Made by a program: the position numbers and the translations under genes
Notes under the pieces: model-generated
Seen by the model: only the letters and a program-made list of their open reading frames with translations
What the model was told of the DNA's origin: nothing
Database searches by the model: none
Part shown: piece after piece, positions 1 to 8,214 of the stretch
How positions within the stretch are numbered: position 1 is the stretch's first letter
Layout: the number at the start of each line of letters is the position of its first letter
From: Paenibacillus sp. W2I17
GTDB taxonomy: Bacteria > Bacillota > Bacilli > Paenibacillales > Paenibacillaceae
Length of the DNA: 64,000 nt
Reading direction: 5' to 3'
Assembly (NCBI RefSeq): GCF_030815985.1
Contig: NZ_JAUSXM010000001.1
Span: 1,054,001-1,118,000 of the forward strand

Positions 1-1444
1 ATGCGATTTGTGTATAGATGTCTAAATGGCTTGTCGGTTCATCCAAGAGCAATACGTTGGCTTGACTGGCAGAAACTTTAGCCAATTGAAGCATGTTTTT
101 TTCTCCGCCAGATAACGATTCAATCTTTTGATCAAGGATTTCTCCTTCAAAGCCATAGTTTGGAAGATACGATCTAATTTCATCATACGTTTGAAACCCG
201 GAATCTATGAATTCATTTAGGATGGTATTCGAATCCTTTAACATTTCGCCTTGAACTTGAGATAAATAAGCTACCTTAACATCAGGATTGATTTCAATGG
301 CATCCTGATTATTTTTAAAAATTTCTCGGAGTAAAGTCGTTTTCCCGGTACCGTTAGGACCGATCAGGGCTACTTTATCTGTTGATTTGATCTCAAAGTT
401 CACATTTTCCAAAAGCAACTCGTCAAAGGAAACGCTATAGTTATTGACGTTAACCACAACGGTGTCTTCCATTTCCTTATCGATCCCAAAACGGATATTC
501 GGCTGTTTGATATCGACAAATGGCTCTTTTATTCGACGTGCTTCCAATCTCTCTTGAAACTTGACTCTGGCTTTTAACGCTCTTCCTCTGGAAGCTTCCG
601 AATTATACGTGGCGATCTCTCTAAGATTGTCGATGATGTGATCATATCTCTCAATTTCCTCAGCTTCAGCAACTGCGATTTCTTGCAGTTCGATCTTAGA
701 CTGAAGCAGTGAGAAGTTATAATCGATATATCGCCCGTCAAACTCTTGGAGCTCTGTGTTTTCTAGGTGTATGATTTTGTTGAAACAATGATTCAACAGA
801 TACCGGTTGTGCGTAACGACCAGCAGCATTCCCTTGTGAGAGTTAATCAATTTTTTAAGCGCGTTCAGGTTTTCAAAGTCTAGAAATACATCGGGTTCGT
901 CCATAATCATGAAGTCTGGACGATTCAGCATTTCCTTCATCACTTGAATAAGTTTGAATTCCCCGCCGCTTACGGCGGATATACTAAGATCTTTGAGCTT
1001 CATGAGGTTGGCAAGGTTTAACTGTTTATTGATGTTTTTTTCGAAATTATCCCCATCCATCGCTTCGAAGGCATCCAAAGCCAATTGTAGCTTTTCCATC
1101 AGGGAATCCATATCCGATGTGGTGGCCATCTCCGCATAAATTGCTGTAATTTCATCTTGTATCTTGATGAATTCTTCTGCGATATATTCAAAAACGGTCA
1201 TTTCTTTTGTTTTGTCTACTTGCAAAAACTGACTCACATACCCTATTCTGCAATCGGGGTCTATCTCTAACTTGCCCTCGAACAAATATCGTTCCGGATC
1301 CATCAGGATATCGATCAATGTACTTTTTCCACTTCCGCTTGTTCCGATAAAAGCACAATGTTGTGCCTCTTCAAACGTAAATGAAATGTTTTTATATAGT
1401 TCCTTTTGTGGAAATGAGAAGGATAAGTTTTCAACTTTTATCAT
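1..1444 (-). CDS. ABC-F family ATPase, probable ribosome-protection or translation factor (3' end beyond window)
   Basis: Translating the complement from the ATG at 1444 gives an open frame to the window edge (about 481 residues, C-terminus missing). Two ATP-binding cassettes without membrane segments are visible: Walker A GTSGSGKST near residue 34, SGGE signature near 160, Walker B IMDEP near 177; then Walker A GPNGTGKTT near 363, LSGGEKN near 446 and LLLDEPTSHLD near 467. A charged linker of about 90 residues joins them. This is the ABC-F layout (Vga/Lsa/Msr, EttA, Uup): cytosolic proteins that act on the ribosomal E site; some dislodge antibiotics. The Shine-Dalgarno GAAAGG is 7-8 nt from the ATG. 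The erythromycin-esterase-like gene lies just upstream on the same strand, suggesting but not proving a resistance context. Family is certain; antibiotic resistance as the role is an inference. Confidence 0.9.
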   Translation of the reverse strand, partial: MIKVENLSFSFPQKELYKNISFTFEEAQHCAFIGTSGSGKSTLIDILMDPERYLFEGKLEIDPDCRIGYVSQFLQVDKTKEMTVFEYIAEEFIKIQDEITAIYAEMATTSDMDSLMEKLQLALDAFEAMDGDNFEKNINKQLNLANLMKLKDLSISAVSGGEFKLIQVMKEMLNRPDFMIMDEPDVFLDFENLNALKKLINSHKGMLLVVTHNRYLLNHCFNKIIHLENTELQEFDGRYIDYNFSLLQSKIELQEIAVAEAEEIERYDHIIDNLREIATYNSEASRGRALKARVKFQERLEARRIKEPFVDIKQPNIRFGIDKEMEDTVVVNVNNYSVSFDELLLENVNFEIKSTDKVALIGPNGTGKTTLLREIFKNNQDAIEINPDVKVAYLSQVQGEMLKDSNTILNEFIDSGFQTYDEIRSYLPNYGFEGEILDQKIESLSGGEKNMLQLAKVSASQANVLLLDEPTSHLDIYTQIA

Positions 1445-1533
1445 AGTGTTACCTTTCTTTATAACTAAATTGGTGGCTAGTATTGAATATATTGTCGAAC
1501 ACAGACTTTTAGAGTAACACTGTTTACCACCAA
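1445..1533 (-). promoter_or_regulatory. Candidate attenuator leader of the ABC-F gene
   Basis: On the coding strand, four segments lie in the order A (complement of 1527-1533), B (complement of 1514-1521), A' (complement of 1470-1476) and B' (complement of 1445-1452). A pairs with A' over 7 nt (TTGGTGG/CCACCAA) and B with B' over 8 nt (AGTGTTAC/GTAACACT). The pairings interleave, so they exclude each other unless a pseudoknot forms. B' fills the space between the Shine-Dalgarno and the ATG, so the B/B' stem would block initiation. Inducible ABC-F and erm genes are known to use such leaders. A 20-codon TTG-started frame through A and B is possible but has a weak ribosome site. Confidence 0.4.
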
Positions 1534-1587
1534 GTACAATCGATTTTTAGCCCTATCCCTCACTTCGAAATTTGAGTACGCTCTTTA

Positions 1588-2970
1588 CTAGTGATTAGAG
1601 GGATGGATTTTATGAATAAGTAATATTCCATCATACTGATCGCGAGGTATCATCTTTTCGTCTAAAACTCCCCATGCTTTGGCAATTCGAGGTGTGTACA
1701 TCCATTCCGTTGTTGGACTTAACTCCTCGTCCTTCATGTTGATGAACCGGGCTGGGCCCATTTCATTTGCTGCAATATCTTCAAGACTACCTTTTTTATG
1801 AGGCTGGACTTGCTCTTCCTCTCCATTGTTTTTATATGCGCTTCCTTCATATGCATACAAACCTATAACATAACCAGCTTGCTTGAGTGAGAATGGAAGC
1901 ATCTCACCCATGGTTGGATATGGATTATTATCATAATCGTATCCGTTATGTTCTGTGATCATTGTGGAATTATTCTTACGTATATGATAATTGTGTCCCC
2001 ATAAAATAATTTTTTCCTCAGGATAGACCGTTTCTGCAAGCCATTCTACATTACCCGCCATCACGCGATCTCGTTCATAACTTCCCAATTTCAAATGCTT
2101 CTCTGGGTCTACCCCTGCTAGCAGATTTACCATATGAGGATGGTAGTTATCCAACATGTCTAACCTATTTTGTAAGACGCGATCTACCAGAGATATCAGA
2201 TTGAGTTGCTCTTTCTGATTCCTGCTTAATTCAGCTTTGTTATCTCTTACAAACTTTTGGAGAGTAATATATTTTTCTTTTATTTTCTTCTTTTGAATAT
2301 TAAAATCGGCTACTTTGTTAACCATGTTAAGCTTTAAATACCAGCGTTCCGTTTGCGCAAATGCTGTTGCTTTATTCTTGTCGACCTTAGCAAACCACGC
2401 CTCAACGAATTGAATAAAAGACTCCGACGTGCCTTGTGAATCAAATCCAGTTAATATAAGCGGATGATCTGTGTTGCTTTGTTGTGCAATGTATTCAAAT
2501 AAAGGTAAGTTCTCTTCAACCTGCCACACGCCATAGACGGAGCTCTTCATCAATTCCTCCGGCGTTGTATTATGTATTTGAGCATATGCAGTAGTAGTAT
2601 CGGCTAGATTGGATTCAAATGCAATGACATCATATCCTAGTTCTTCATGCAAAAATTTTACGAGTCTTACTTTCATTGAATTGTATTCTGAAGTTCCATG
2701 CGATGCTTCTCCCAAGCTAACGATTCGTTTATGCGTTAAAATAGGCTTTAGAAACATCAAATCAGAGTACTGATCATTTTTTTCTGCTTTAATGGTTTTA
2801 ATCGTATTTGCATTTGAGCGAACGCTTTCTTTCCAAATTAATTCTGAAGATATCGTATTCTTCTTGTCAACTAAAGTTGATCCAGACATATATGCCACCT
2901 GACCAATGGACATCACACTGAAACTGCACACCACTGTAGACAATAACACTTTTCTGAACAACTGTTTCAT
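1588..2970 (-). CDS. Erythromycin esterase family protein, exported
   Basis: A 460-residue protein with an N-terminal hydrophobic export signal (KKL-type basic start, hydrophobic stretch about residues 8-28). The body matches the erythromycin esterase fold (PF05139): GEASHGT at 88-93 carries the conserved first histidine, AFES at 117-120 the conserved glutamate, and ILWGHNYHI near 321 the second conserved histidine. Members hydrolyse macrolide lactones (EreA/EreB/EreC) or have unknown esterase activity; Bacillus homologues are often not true resistance genes. The predicted export is unlike classic cytoplasmic Ere enzymes, so macrolide activity is uncertain. ATG at 2970 is preceded by AGAGGAG. 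It is downstream-adjacent to the ABC-F gene, same strand, 143 bp apart. Confidence 0.85.
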   Translation of the reverse strand: MKQLFRKVLLSTVVCSFSVMSIGQVAYMSGSTLVDKKNTISSELIWKESVRSNANTIKTIKAEKNDQYSDLMFLKPILTHKRIVSLGEASHGTSEYNSMKVRLVKFLHEELGYDVIAFESNLADTTTAYAQIHNTTPEELMKSSVYGVWQVEENLPLFEYIAQQSNTDHPLILTGFDSQGTSESFIQFVEAWFAKVDKNKATAFAQTERWYLKLNMVNKVADFNIQKKKIKEKYITLQKFVRDNKAELSRNQKEQLNLISLVDRVLQNRLDMLDNYHPHMVNLLAGVDPEKHLKLGSYERDRVMAGNVEWLAETVYPEEKIILWGHNYHIRKNNSTMITEHNGYDYDNNPYPTMGEMLPFSLKQAGYVIGLYAYEGSAYKNNGEEEQVQPHKKGSLEDIAANEMGPARFINMKDEELSPTTEWMYTPRIAKAWGVLDEKMIPRDQYDGILLIHKIHPSNH

Positions 2971-3337
2971 TAGGCGGACACTCCTCTGTTTTTATGTTAT
3001 CAGCTTAACATCTGGAGTTTAAAACCAATCCACGTTGCGTTTAAGATTTGTTTAAAAATGTATCAAATACTATAGACTTTAGCTCTATAACGCTCTATAA
3101 ATGTATACAAAAAAATCGTCTACATATCTGCAACGATTCGAAAATTGAAGTTTTCCAGATTACAGTGGCAACCAACTATGAGATCCCTCCCGGCGTTATC
3201 GTTTCTCGTTAGTTCAATCCGATCACTCTTATTCTATGGTTTCTTCATAAAACACTACTGACATACCGTTGTCAGTAGTGTTTTTGTATAGTCGGAGTAA
3301 GTGATCGTAATACTTATTATAGGAAGGATGATATCTC
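2971..3337. other. Intergenic region between divergent ere-like and VOC genes
   Basis: No gene is supported. The stretch should hold the divergent promoters. Its clearest element is the hairpin at 3251-3285, listed separately. The left part is AT-rich and shows no recognisable operator. Confidence 0.5.
3251..3285 (+). terminator. Rho-independent terminator-like hairpin without an upstream gene
   Basis: A perfect 12-bp stem (AACACTACTGAC at 3251-3262 with its complement at 3271-3282), an 8-nt loop and a run of T form a strong intrinsic terminator on the plus strand; four A on the left also give it some minus-strand activity. No plus-strand gene ends before it, so it is an orphan terminator, the end of an unrecognised small RNA, or a leader attenuator for the VOC gene 53 bp downstream. 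Confidence 0.75.
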
Positions 3338-3742
3338 GTGAATTTTGCTTCTGTGCGTATCATTACTGATGACGTGGATCGTCTTGTCGAGTTCTATGAG
3401 AAAATTACGGGTGTTTCAGCAGAACGCCCTGCACCTGTCTTTGCCGAACTTGTTATGCCATCGTGCACTCTAGCGATCGGCCACTCCCAGACGGTGCAAC
3501 TATTTGGCGCTGGTTCCGCTGTGGCGGCCAACAATCGTACAGTCATTATTGAGTTCCATGTCCACGATGTCGATGCGGAATACGAGCGCTTGAAGCCGTT
3601 TGTCGATGAGTGGGTAAAGGAACCTACCACAATGCCGTGGGGGAATCGCGCTTTGCTGTTTCGCGATCCTGACGGTAATCTGGTTAATCTCTTCACACCG
3701 GTGACCGAGGAAGCAATCCAACGGTTCAGTGGTAGGCTATAA
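3338..3742 (+). CDS. VOC (glyoxalase/bleomycin-resistance/dioxygenase) family protein
   Basis: A 134-residue cytosolic protein of the size of a single VOC-superfamily subunit. The start NFASVRIITDDVDRLVEFYEKITG and the end FRDPDGNLVNLFTP are typical of the paired beta-alpha-beta-beta-beta modules: the first strand, the helix with the YE pair, and the last strand where a metal-binding Glu/Asn normally sits. Function inside the family (thiol transfer, antibiotic sequestration, dioxygenase) cannot be read from sequence. The GTG at 3338 is chosen because AGGAAGG lies about 10 nt upstream and no better start exists. Confidence 0.85.
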   Translation: MNFASVRIITDDVDRLVEFYEKITGVSAERPAPVFAELVMPSCTLAIGHSQTVQLFGAGSAVAANNRTVIIEFHVHDVDAEYERLKPFVDEWVKEPTTMPWGNRALLFRDPDGNLVNLFTPVTEEAIQRFSGRL

Positions 3743-3770
3743 AGGACAGTTGAAATGAGCTTACCAGAGG

Positions 3771-3982
3771 GAGGCATGCTTTCTAACGATCTCAATAAAT
3801 GCTTCTACTTGGTTATGGGGGGTAGAAGATGAATGGCAGTCCCTCGATTATGCAAAGAGGCTTGTCCAGGATATTCCCCATGCCGCCTACATGTCATTCC
3901 AAGAGCTGGTCATTTCGTAATGGAAGATGAGCCGGGGCAATGTTCTGATTATATCGACCGTTTCTGCAATGAGCATCCATGA
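3771..3982 (+). pseudogene. Decayed alpha/beta hydrolase, C-terminal relic
   Basis: Two adjoining reading frames together give a hydrolase C-terminus. One frame reads WLWGVEDEWQSLDYAKRL then VQDIPHAAYMSF and stops; shifting frame at about 3896 continues as IPRAGHFVMEDEPGQ and ends DYIDRFCNEHP at the TGA 3980-3982. The pattern W-G-x-D-D...PHA...AGHFVMEDEP is that of alpha/beta hydrolases, with GH holding the catalytic histidine. The nucleophile elbow and N-terminal two-thirds are missing, so this is a relic, not a functional gene. Confidence 0.65.
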
Positions 3983-4026
3983 GTATGTTTGTATATTGCA
4001 CAGAATGTCTTAGAGAAAGATTAAGC

Positions 4027-4061
4027 GCTCCACTGGCATAAAGCTGGTGGAGCCTTTTTTT
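4027..4061 (+). terminator. Rho-independent terminator after the hydrolase relic
   Basis: Stem GCTCCAC (4027-4033) pairs with GTGGAGC (4047-4053) and is followed by seven T (4055-4061). It lies 45 bp after the stop of the hydrolase relic and was probably that gene's terminator. The remaining bases to 4338 are the upstream region of the chemoreceptor and hold no gene I can support. Confidence 0.75.
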
Positions 4062-4338
4062 GGTTTATGGCAAGGTGTCCGCATACTAACTGCCTTTAAA
4101 TATACTATCCTATGCTACTATAGAACGTAGATTCAGTGACAACGTTTCGTTTCTTGATGCAAAGTAACTTCTACATTCAGTTTGAGTGCACTGGTACCAC
4201 AAATGATCACATTCTCCTACGTATATGTATATACAAATTTAGTGCTAGTCTTCATTTCCCCCTTCAATATTACGATAAATAGTATGGGGTTATACGAATA
4301 ACCATATTTACTTTATTACATCCAAGGGGGAACCGTAC

Positions 4339-6102
4339 GTGAGACAGACTCGCAAAAAAAAGATGGATTTAAGGTTCAAACTGTATTTGATTATTCTGGT
4401 TCCGCTACTGGCCATGGGCGGTCTAATCATATGGGCCACCATCGACTCCAGTGAAAATGCATCACTAATGACCATGCAGCATAACAATCAGCAGCTGGCT
4501 GTGAATACCGCCTCTCAACTAGGTCAGGAGTCGGAATTAATTAAGACCTTATCTTCTACTGCTTCAGAAGAGAGCAACGAATATAAAAGTCTTAGGGACG
4601 AACTCGTTAAAGTTAGGCTTCAATCGGGAGCCTTGTATGTTTATATGTATAACAAAACTTCGGACGGGTGGATCTACACCGTGGATGGAGCGGATTGGAA
4701 TGATACAGAGTACAGTCCTTACGGCACTGCAATGGAATTCAATCCCCAGATTCAGGAACGCCTGTTACGCGGTGAAGTCGTCACAACAGGCATTGTAGAT
4801 GATCCAACCTGGGGACAGCTATTGTCCTCCTTTACACCAATCAAGGATTCGCAAGGTACTGTCATTGGCTATCTGGGCATTGATATTTCTGCTGAAGCAG
4901 TGAATCAAGTCTCCGCGACATCCGTGAATAATGCTTATCAGACCATTATCCCGATTTTTGTGGTTGTACTGATTCTTTCCTTGGTCATGATGTTATTCGT
5001 AGTACGAGGTATTCTTAGACAAGTACGCGATATTAAGTCAAGCCTCGAGCAGGTTGCTGATGGGAATCTCAAAGTCGTTTCCACACATATGACCAATGAT
5101 CAACTCGGTGACATCAGTGATTTGATTAACATCATGGTTGCCCAATTAACGAACATTCTGATGGGAATACAGCAAGGTTCAAATACATTACAGCAGTCAT
5201 CAAAAGATATTTCGGAAACCGCTCAGACGAACCAGCGTCAGAGCGAAGAACTTTCCAGAGCGATTGAGGAAATTGCCATAGGTTCAATGAAACAGGCTGA
5301 AGAGACAGAACACTCCGTCCAGCATTCAGAGAATCTCGGCAAAATAATGGATGAAGTAGGTTCATATGTGAAACAGTTTACTTATACTTCAGAGCAGCTA
5401 TCTTCTGTTCAAGTACAAGTTACACGTGAACATGAGGTTCTGCTTGAGAAGGGCAGAGAGAATGCCAAGCGTGTCGAGCATCAACAGGATATTTCCAGGT
5501 CTCTGACGACTCAATCCGAACTCGCTTCCTCTATTAGCGGTCAAATTCACAACATTTTAAAACAAACTCAAATTCTATCCCTGAATGCTTCAATTGAAGC
5601 AGCCCGAGCTGGAGAAGCGGGTAAAGGCTTTGCAGTCGTTGCTGGGGAAATGGGACAGCTCGCTCAACAATCCGAACGTTCGATCCAGGAGATTGATGAG
5701 ATCCTGGGTTCATTTGTTCAAGAGATACATCGGATGGGCAGCCATTTTGATGCGAATATGGTAGCTGTTAAGGAACAGGAGAAACAGATCGCTGATTGTC
5801 TCCAGGCATTTGGACAGGTTAGCCTCTTATCGACCGAAGTGCATGAGTTGGCTCAGAGTTTAGACAGCCGGACGATGGACATGCACTCTATTCGTCAGGA
5901 GTTGGAACAGAATCTCAGTTATATTGCTTCCGCAACCGAGGAAACTTCAGCCATGGCCGAAGAAGTCACGGCTAGTGCTGTGGAGCAGCAGCGATCGGCA
6001 AACGAACTGTCGAACATCTCCGGGGAACTCGCTGGTCTTGCAGGCAACCTCAAATCATATTCCGATCAATTTCAGATCGAAGTCCGTAAATCAGGTCCAT
6101 AA
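4339..6102 (+). CDS. Methyl-accepting chemotaxis protein with extracellular Cache domain
   Basis: A 587-residue membrane chemoreceptor. Order: short basic N-terminus, TM1 about 16-36, extracellular single-Cache-like domain about 37-200 (contains YVYMYNKTSDGWIYTVDG and IGYLGIDIS), TM2 about 203-222, HAMP about 224-277, then the long cytoplasmic coiled-coil signalling domain with the conserved hairpin ILSLNASIEAARAGEAGKGF near 412-431. It should bind a small ligand outside and control CheA; the ligand is unknown. The GTG at 4339 follows AAGGGGG by 8 nt, better than any internal ATG. It is monocistronic. Confidence 0.93.
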   Translation: MRQTRKKKMDLRFKLYLIILVPLLAMGGLIIWATIDSSENASLMTMQHNNQQLAVNTASQLGQESELIKTLSSTASEESNEYKSLRDELVKVRLQSGALYVYMYNKTSDGWIYTVDGADWNDTEYSPYGTAMEFNPQIQERLLRGEVVTTGIVDDPTWGQLLSSFTPIKDSQGTVIGYLGIDISAEAVNQVSATSVNNAYQTIIPIFVVVLILSLVMMLFVVRGILRQVRDIKSSLEQVADGNLKVVSTHMTNDQLGDISDLINIMVAQLTNILMGIQQGSNTLQQSSKDISETAQTNQRQSEELSRAIEEIAIGSMKQAEETEHSVQHSENLGKIMDEVGSYVKQFTYTSEQLSSVQVQVTREHEVLLEKGRENAKRVEHQQDISRSLTTQSELASSISGQIHNILKQTQILSLNASIEAARAGEAGKGFAVVAGEMGQLAQQSERSIQEIDEILGSFVQEIHRMGSHFDANMVAVKEQEKQIADCLQAFGQVSLLSTEVHELAQSLDSRTMDMHSIRQELEQNLSYIASATEETSAMAEEVTASAVEQQRSANELSNISGELAGLAGNLKSYSDQFQIEVRKSGP

Positions 6103-6270
6103 TAATAGAGACGCGTTACCTGTCCAATCAGACGGCGGGCCCGAAGCATGAAGTAAGGCGTATAGCTTCCTTTCTCCTTAGTCATGTGAGTACGCTGGGT
6201 CTCGTCATCGATGATATCGACATGTCCCTGCGATTCGGTCAAGATGGTCATAACGACGATCATAAAATAG

Positions 6271-6298
6271 AAAGCCTGCCTCTAAGAGCAGGCTTTTG
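6271..6298. terminator. Bidirectional terminator hairpin after the chemoreceptor
   Basis: AGCCTGC and GCAGGCT form a 7-bp stem around CTCTAAGA, with T-rich sequence on the right and A-rich sequence on the left. It lies between the plus-strand chemoreceptor (end 6102) and the minus-strand PucR-type tail (end 6311), so it probably ends both transcripts. Confidence 0.65.
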
Positions 6299-6310
6299 TT
6301 CGTTCCGGAA

Positions 6311-6715
6311 TTAAAATGTCCGATACCGATTTCGGTAATCCAGAGCTAGGAGACAATTGTCGGACATCTTGGCCTCCTCTGCTTCTAGCAATCTGCGGAA
6401 CAGGAAAACCAGATTTAGCAGCATCAGGTTTTCGGGTTCTTTTAGTGGAAGACCTATGAGCCGTTCCAGCTTCTCCAGTCGGTAAGCCGCTGTATTACGA
6501 TGAATATACAACCTGGAAGACATTTCATTGATGTGGCCATTACATGATGCATACGTTTCCAGCGTCTGTAGCAGCTCAGGGTCATAGCCTTCTTCGGCGA
6601 GCAGGCTGCCAAGATAGCGGTCGACGTATTGTTGCATTTGCTCTCGTGGAATACCTTGGACGAGTTTGAGGAGATCTTCTTGGACGACGGACAATTTGCC
6701 AGCTTTTGCAGTCAT
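6311..6715 (-). CDS. PucR C-terminal helix-turn-helix protein, probably a truncated regulator
   Basis: The 134 residues contain only the PucR/CdaR-type C-terminal DNA-binding part: LETYASCNGHINEMSSRLYIHRNTAAYRLEKLERLIG is the typical region where a helix-turn-helix follows a DExLxxTLxxY-like helix. Full-length PucR proteins are about 500 residues with an N-terminal sensor and a GGDEF-like middle; both are absent here. In Bacillus, PucR controls purine and allantoin use, so its position right behind the allantoinase gene fits an original regulatory link. It may be a relic or a stand-alone DNA-binding protein; ATG at 6715 has GGAGGGAAAGCA before it, which would permit translation. Confidence 0.7.
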   Translation of the reverse strand: MTAKAGKLSVVQEDLLKLVQGIPREQMQQYVDRYLGSLLAEEGYDPELLQTLETYASCNGHINEMSSRLYIHRNTAAYRLEKLERLIGLPLKEPENLMLLNLVFLFRRLLEAEEAKMSDNCLLALDYRNRYRTF

Positions 6716-6761
6716 TGCTTTCCCTCCCTGAAATAGGACGTACTCTTTTCGAACAGCATGA

Positions 6762-8162
6762 CTAGCTGCTTATATTCATAGCTCCAGGACATGCGCTCCT
6801 GAATTCCCTGCCGTTACCTTGATTAAGAAGTGGCGATCCTTCACTATACATCAACCTGCCCCGCAACAGTGTCATCTTAACTTTACAGCCAAAGCTACGA
6901 CCAATGTACGGTGAATGACGATGCTTCTGATAGAGGTCTGATGCTTGAAGCGTGTAAGAGGCATTAAGGTCAACCAGAACTAGATCGGCATCGCAGTTCA
7001 CTGCAATGCGTCCCTTCACAGGAGCCAGCCCGAATCGTTCAGCTGGGGCCGCAGACAACAGGCGAGCCAGTAACGGGAGCGGAACCCCCCTTTTCAGGTA
7101 ACCTTCGTCCAACATCAACTCCAATGTGCTTTGTACACCAGCAATGCCTCCCCAGGATTCAAACATGTCATTCCCTGTCTTCATGCTTGCTGGGCAGGGC
7201 GAATGATCCGAAGACAGAAAATCAAACCAGCCTTCCTTTAACTTAACCCATAGCTTATCCTGTTCTTCCGCATCACGTAGTGGAGGCGCGCATTTCGCAA
7301 CTGCACCCATGACTGCAAAGTCTTTGTCAGTCAGGCAGAGATAGTGCGGACAGGTCTCAAGAGTCACATCAACTCCAGCTTTCCTTGCTTCACGGATTCG
7401 TCCTGCAGCAGCCTCACTGCTGATATGGACAAAATGTAACCGACATCCGCTCTCAGCTGCATACCGCAAGGCAGTTTCCACCGCTTCCACCTCAGCCTCT
7501 ATTGGACGTGAGGCTGTATAGCTCTCCGGGCCGAACCGCCCCAAGCTTCGGGCTTCACGAGTAAGCCGGGTTACGGTAGGCTCATACTCCGCATGGAGCG
7601 CCAGTACCTTGCCCGTCTCTGCGATAATTCGCATCCCTTCTCTGAGGGTATCTTCGTCCGACCTGCGAAACCCATCCTTGTCTTTATCACCCGGAGAAGA
7701 CATGAAGGCCTTGAAACCGATCACTCCGGCGTTTGCCAGATGTGGCAACTCTTTAACATAACCAGGCATCAATCCGCCCCAGAAGCCGTAGTCAGCATAA
7801 GTTCTGCCTGCCGCACGTTCTCTTTTTCGTTGAAGTGTACTAACCGTAACCGTAGGGGGAATGGCGTTAAGTGGCATATCCAGAAAGAAAGTTCCTCCTC
7901 CGGCAGCAAGAGCAGCCGAACCTGTTTGGAAGCCTTCCCAGGCTTCCAGCCCTGGCTCATTAAAGTGTACATGTGTGTCAATTACGCCAGGCATGACCGT
8001 CAGTCCACGCGCATCAATGACTGGGGCCCCCACCGGATCGATATTATCTGAGATTTCAGCTATCGATCCATGGATAATTCCGATATCCTTCCGCTCTACA
8101 GCTGCTTCAGTAACGATCATTCCGCCTGCAATGACTAAATCATAAGGTATTGCGGATTTCAT
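6762..8162 (-). CDS. allB: Allantoinase (dihydroorotase-like cyclic amidohydrolase)
   Basis: About 466 residues from the ATG at 8162, chosen because AAGGAGGAGTGGAGC immediately precedes it; the longer frame from 8231 would overlap the upstream gene. The enzyme opens the hydantoin ring of allantoin to allantoate in purine-ring breakdown. Visible: DTHVHFNEPG (metal-binding histidines of the amidohydrolase barrel), GFKAFM with the lysine that is carbamylated in the family, ALHAE, HFVHISS and SSDHSPC with the catalytic aspartate. Length and these motifs match AllB better than hydantoinase or dihydroorotase. It is the last enzyme gene of the minus-strand cluster that starts with the ABC importer. 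Confidence 0.85.
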   Translation of the reverse strand: MKSAIPYDLVIAGGMIVTEAAVERKDIGIIHGSIAEISDNIDPVGAPVIDARGLTVMPGVIDTHVHFNEPGLEAWEGFQTGSAALAAGGGTFFLDMPLNAIPPTVTVSTLQRKRERAAGRTYADYGFWGGLMPGYVKELPHLANAGVIGFKAFMSSPGDKDKDGFRRSDEDTLREGMRIIAETGKVLALHAEYEPTVTRLTREARSLGRFGPESYTASRPIEAEVEAVETALRYAAESGCRLHFVHISSEAAAGRIREARKAGVDVTLETCPHYLCLTDKDFAVMGAVAKCAPPLRDAEEQDKLWVKLKEGWFDFLSSDHSPCPASMKTGNDMFESWGGIAGVQSTLELMLDEGYLKRGVPLPLLARLLSAAPAERFGLAPVKGRIAVNCDADLVLVDLNASYTLQASDLYQKHRHSPYIGRSFGCKVKMTLLRGRLMYSEGSPLLNQGNGREFRSACPGAMNISS

Positions 8163-8214
8163 GCTCCACTCCTCCTTGTTCATACTTAAGGTAACCGCAA
8201 TACACGAGCTCTTC

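Noticed and set aside
3394..3795. 133-codon open frame on the minus strand across the VOC gene
   Set aside because: It mirrors the VOC gene, which has clear family motifs and a ribosome site; the minus frame has no recognisable content.
6072..6263. 63-codon minus-strand frame overlapping the chemoreceptor end
   Set aside because: It looks somewhat protein-like in its first 45 codons but overlaps the chemoreceptor tail, has no family match I know and is cut off by the terminator hairpin; at most a relic.
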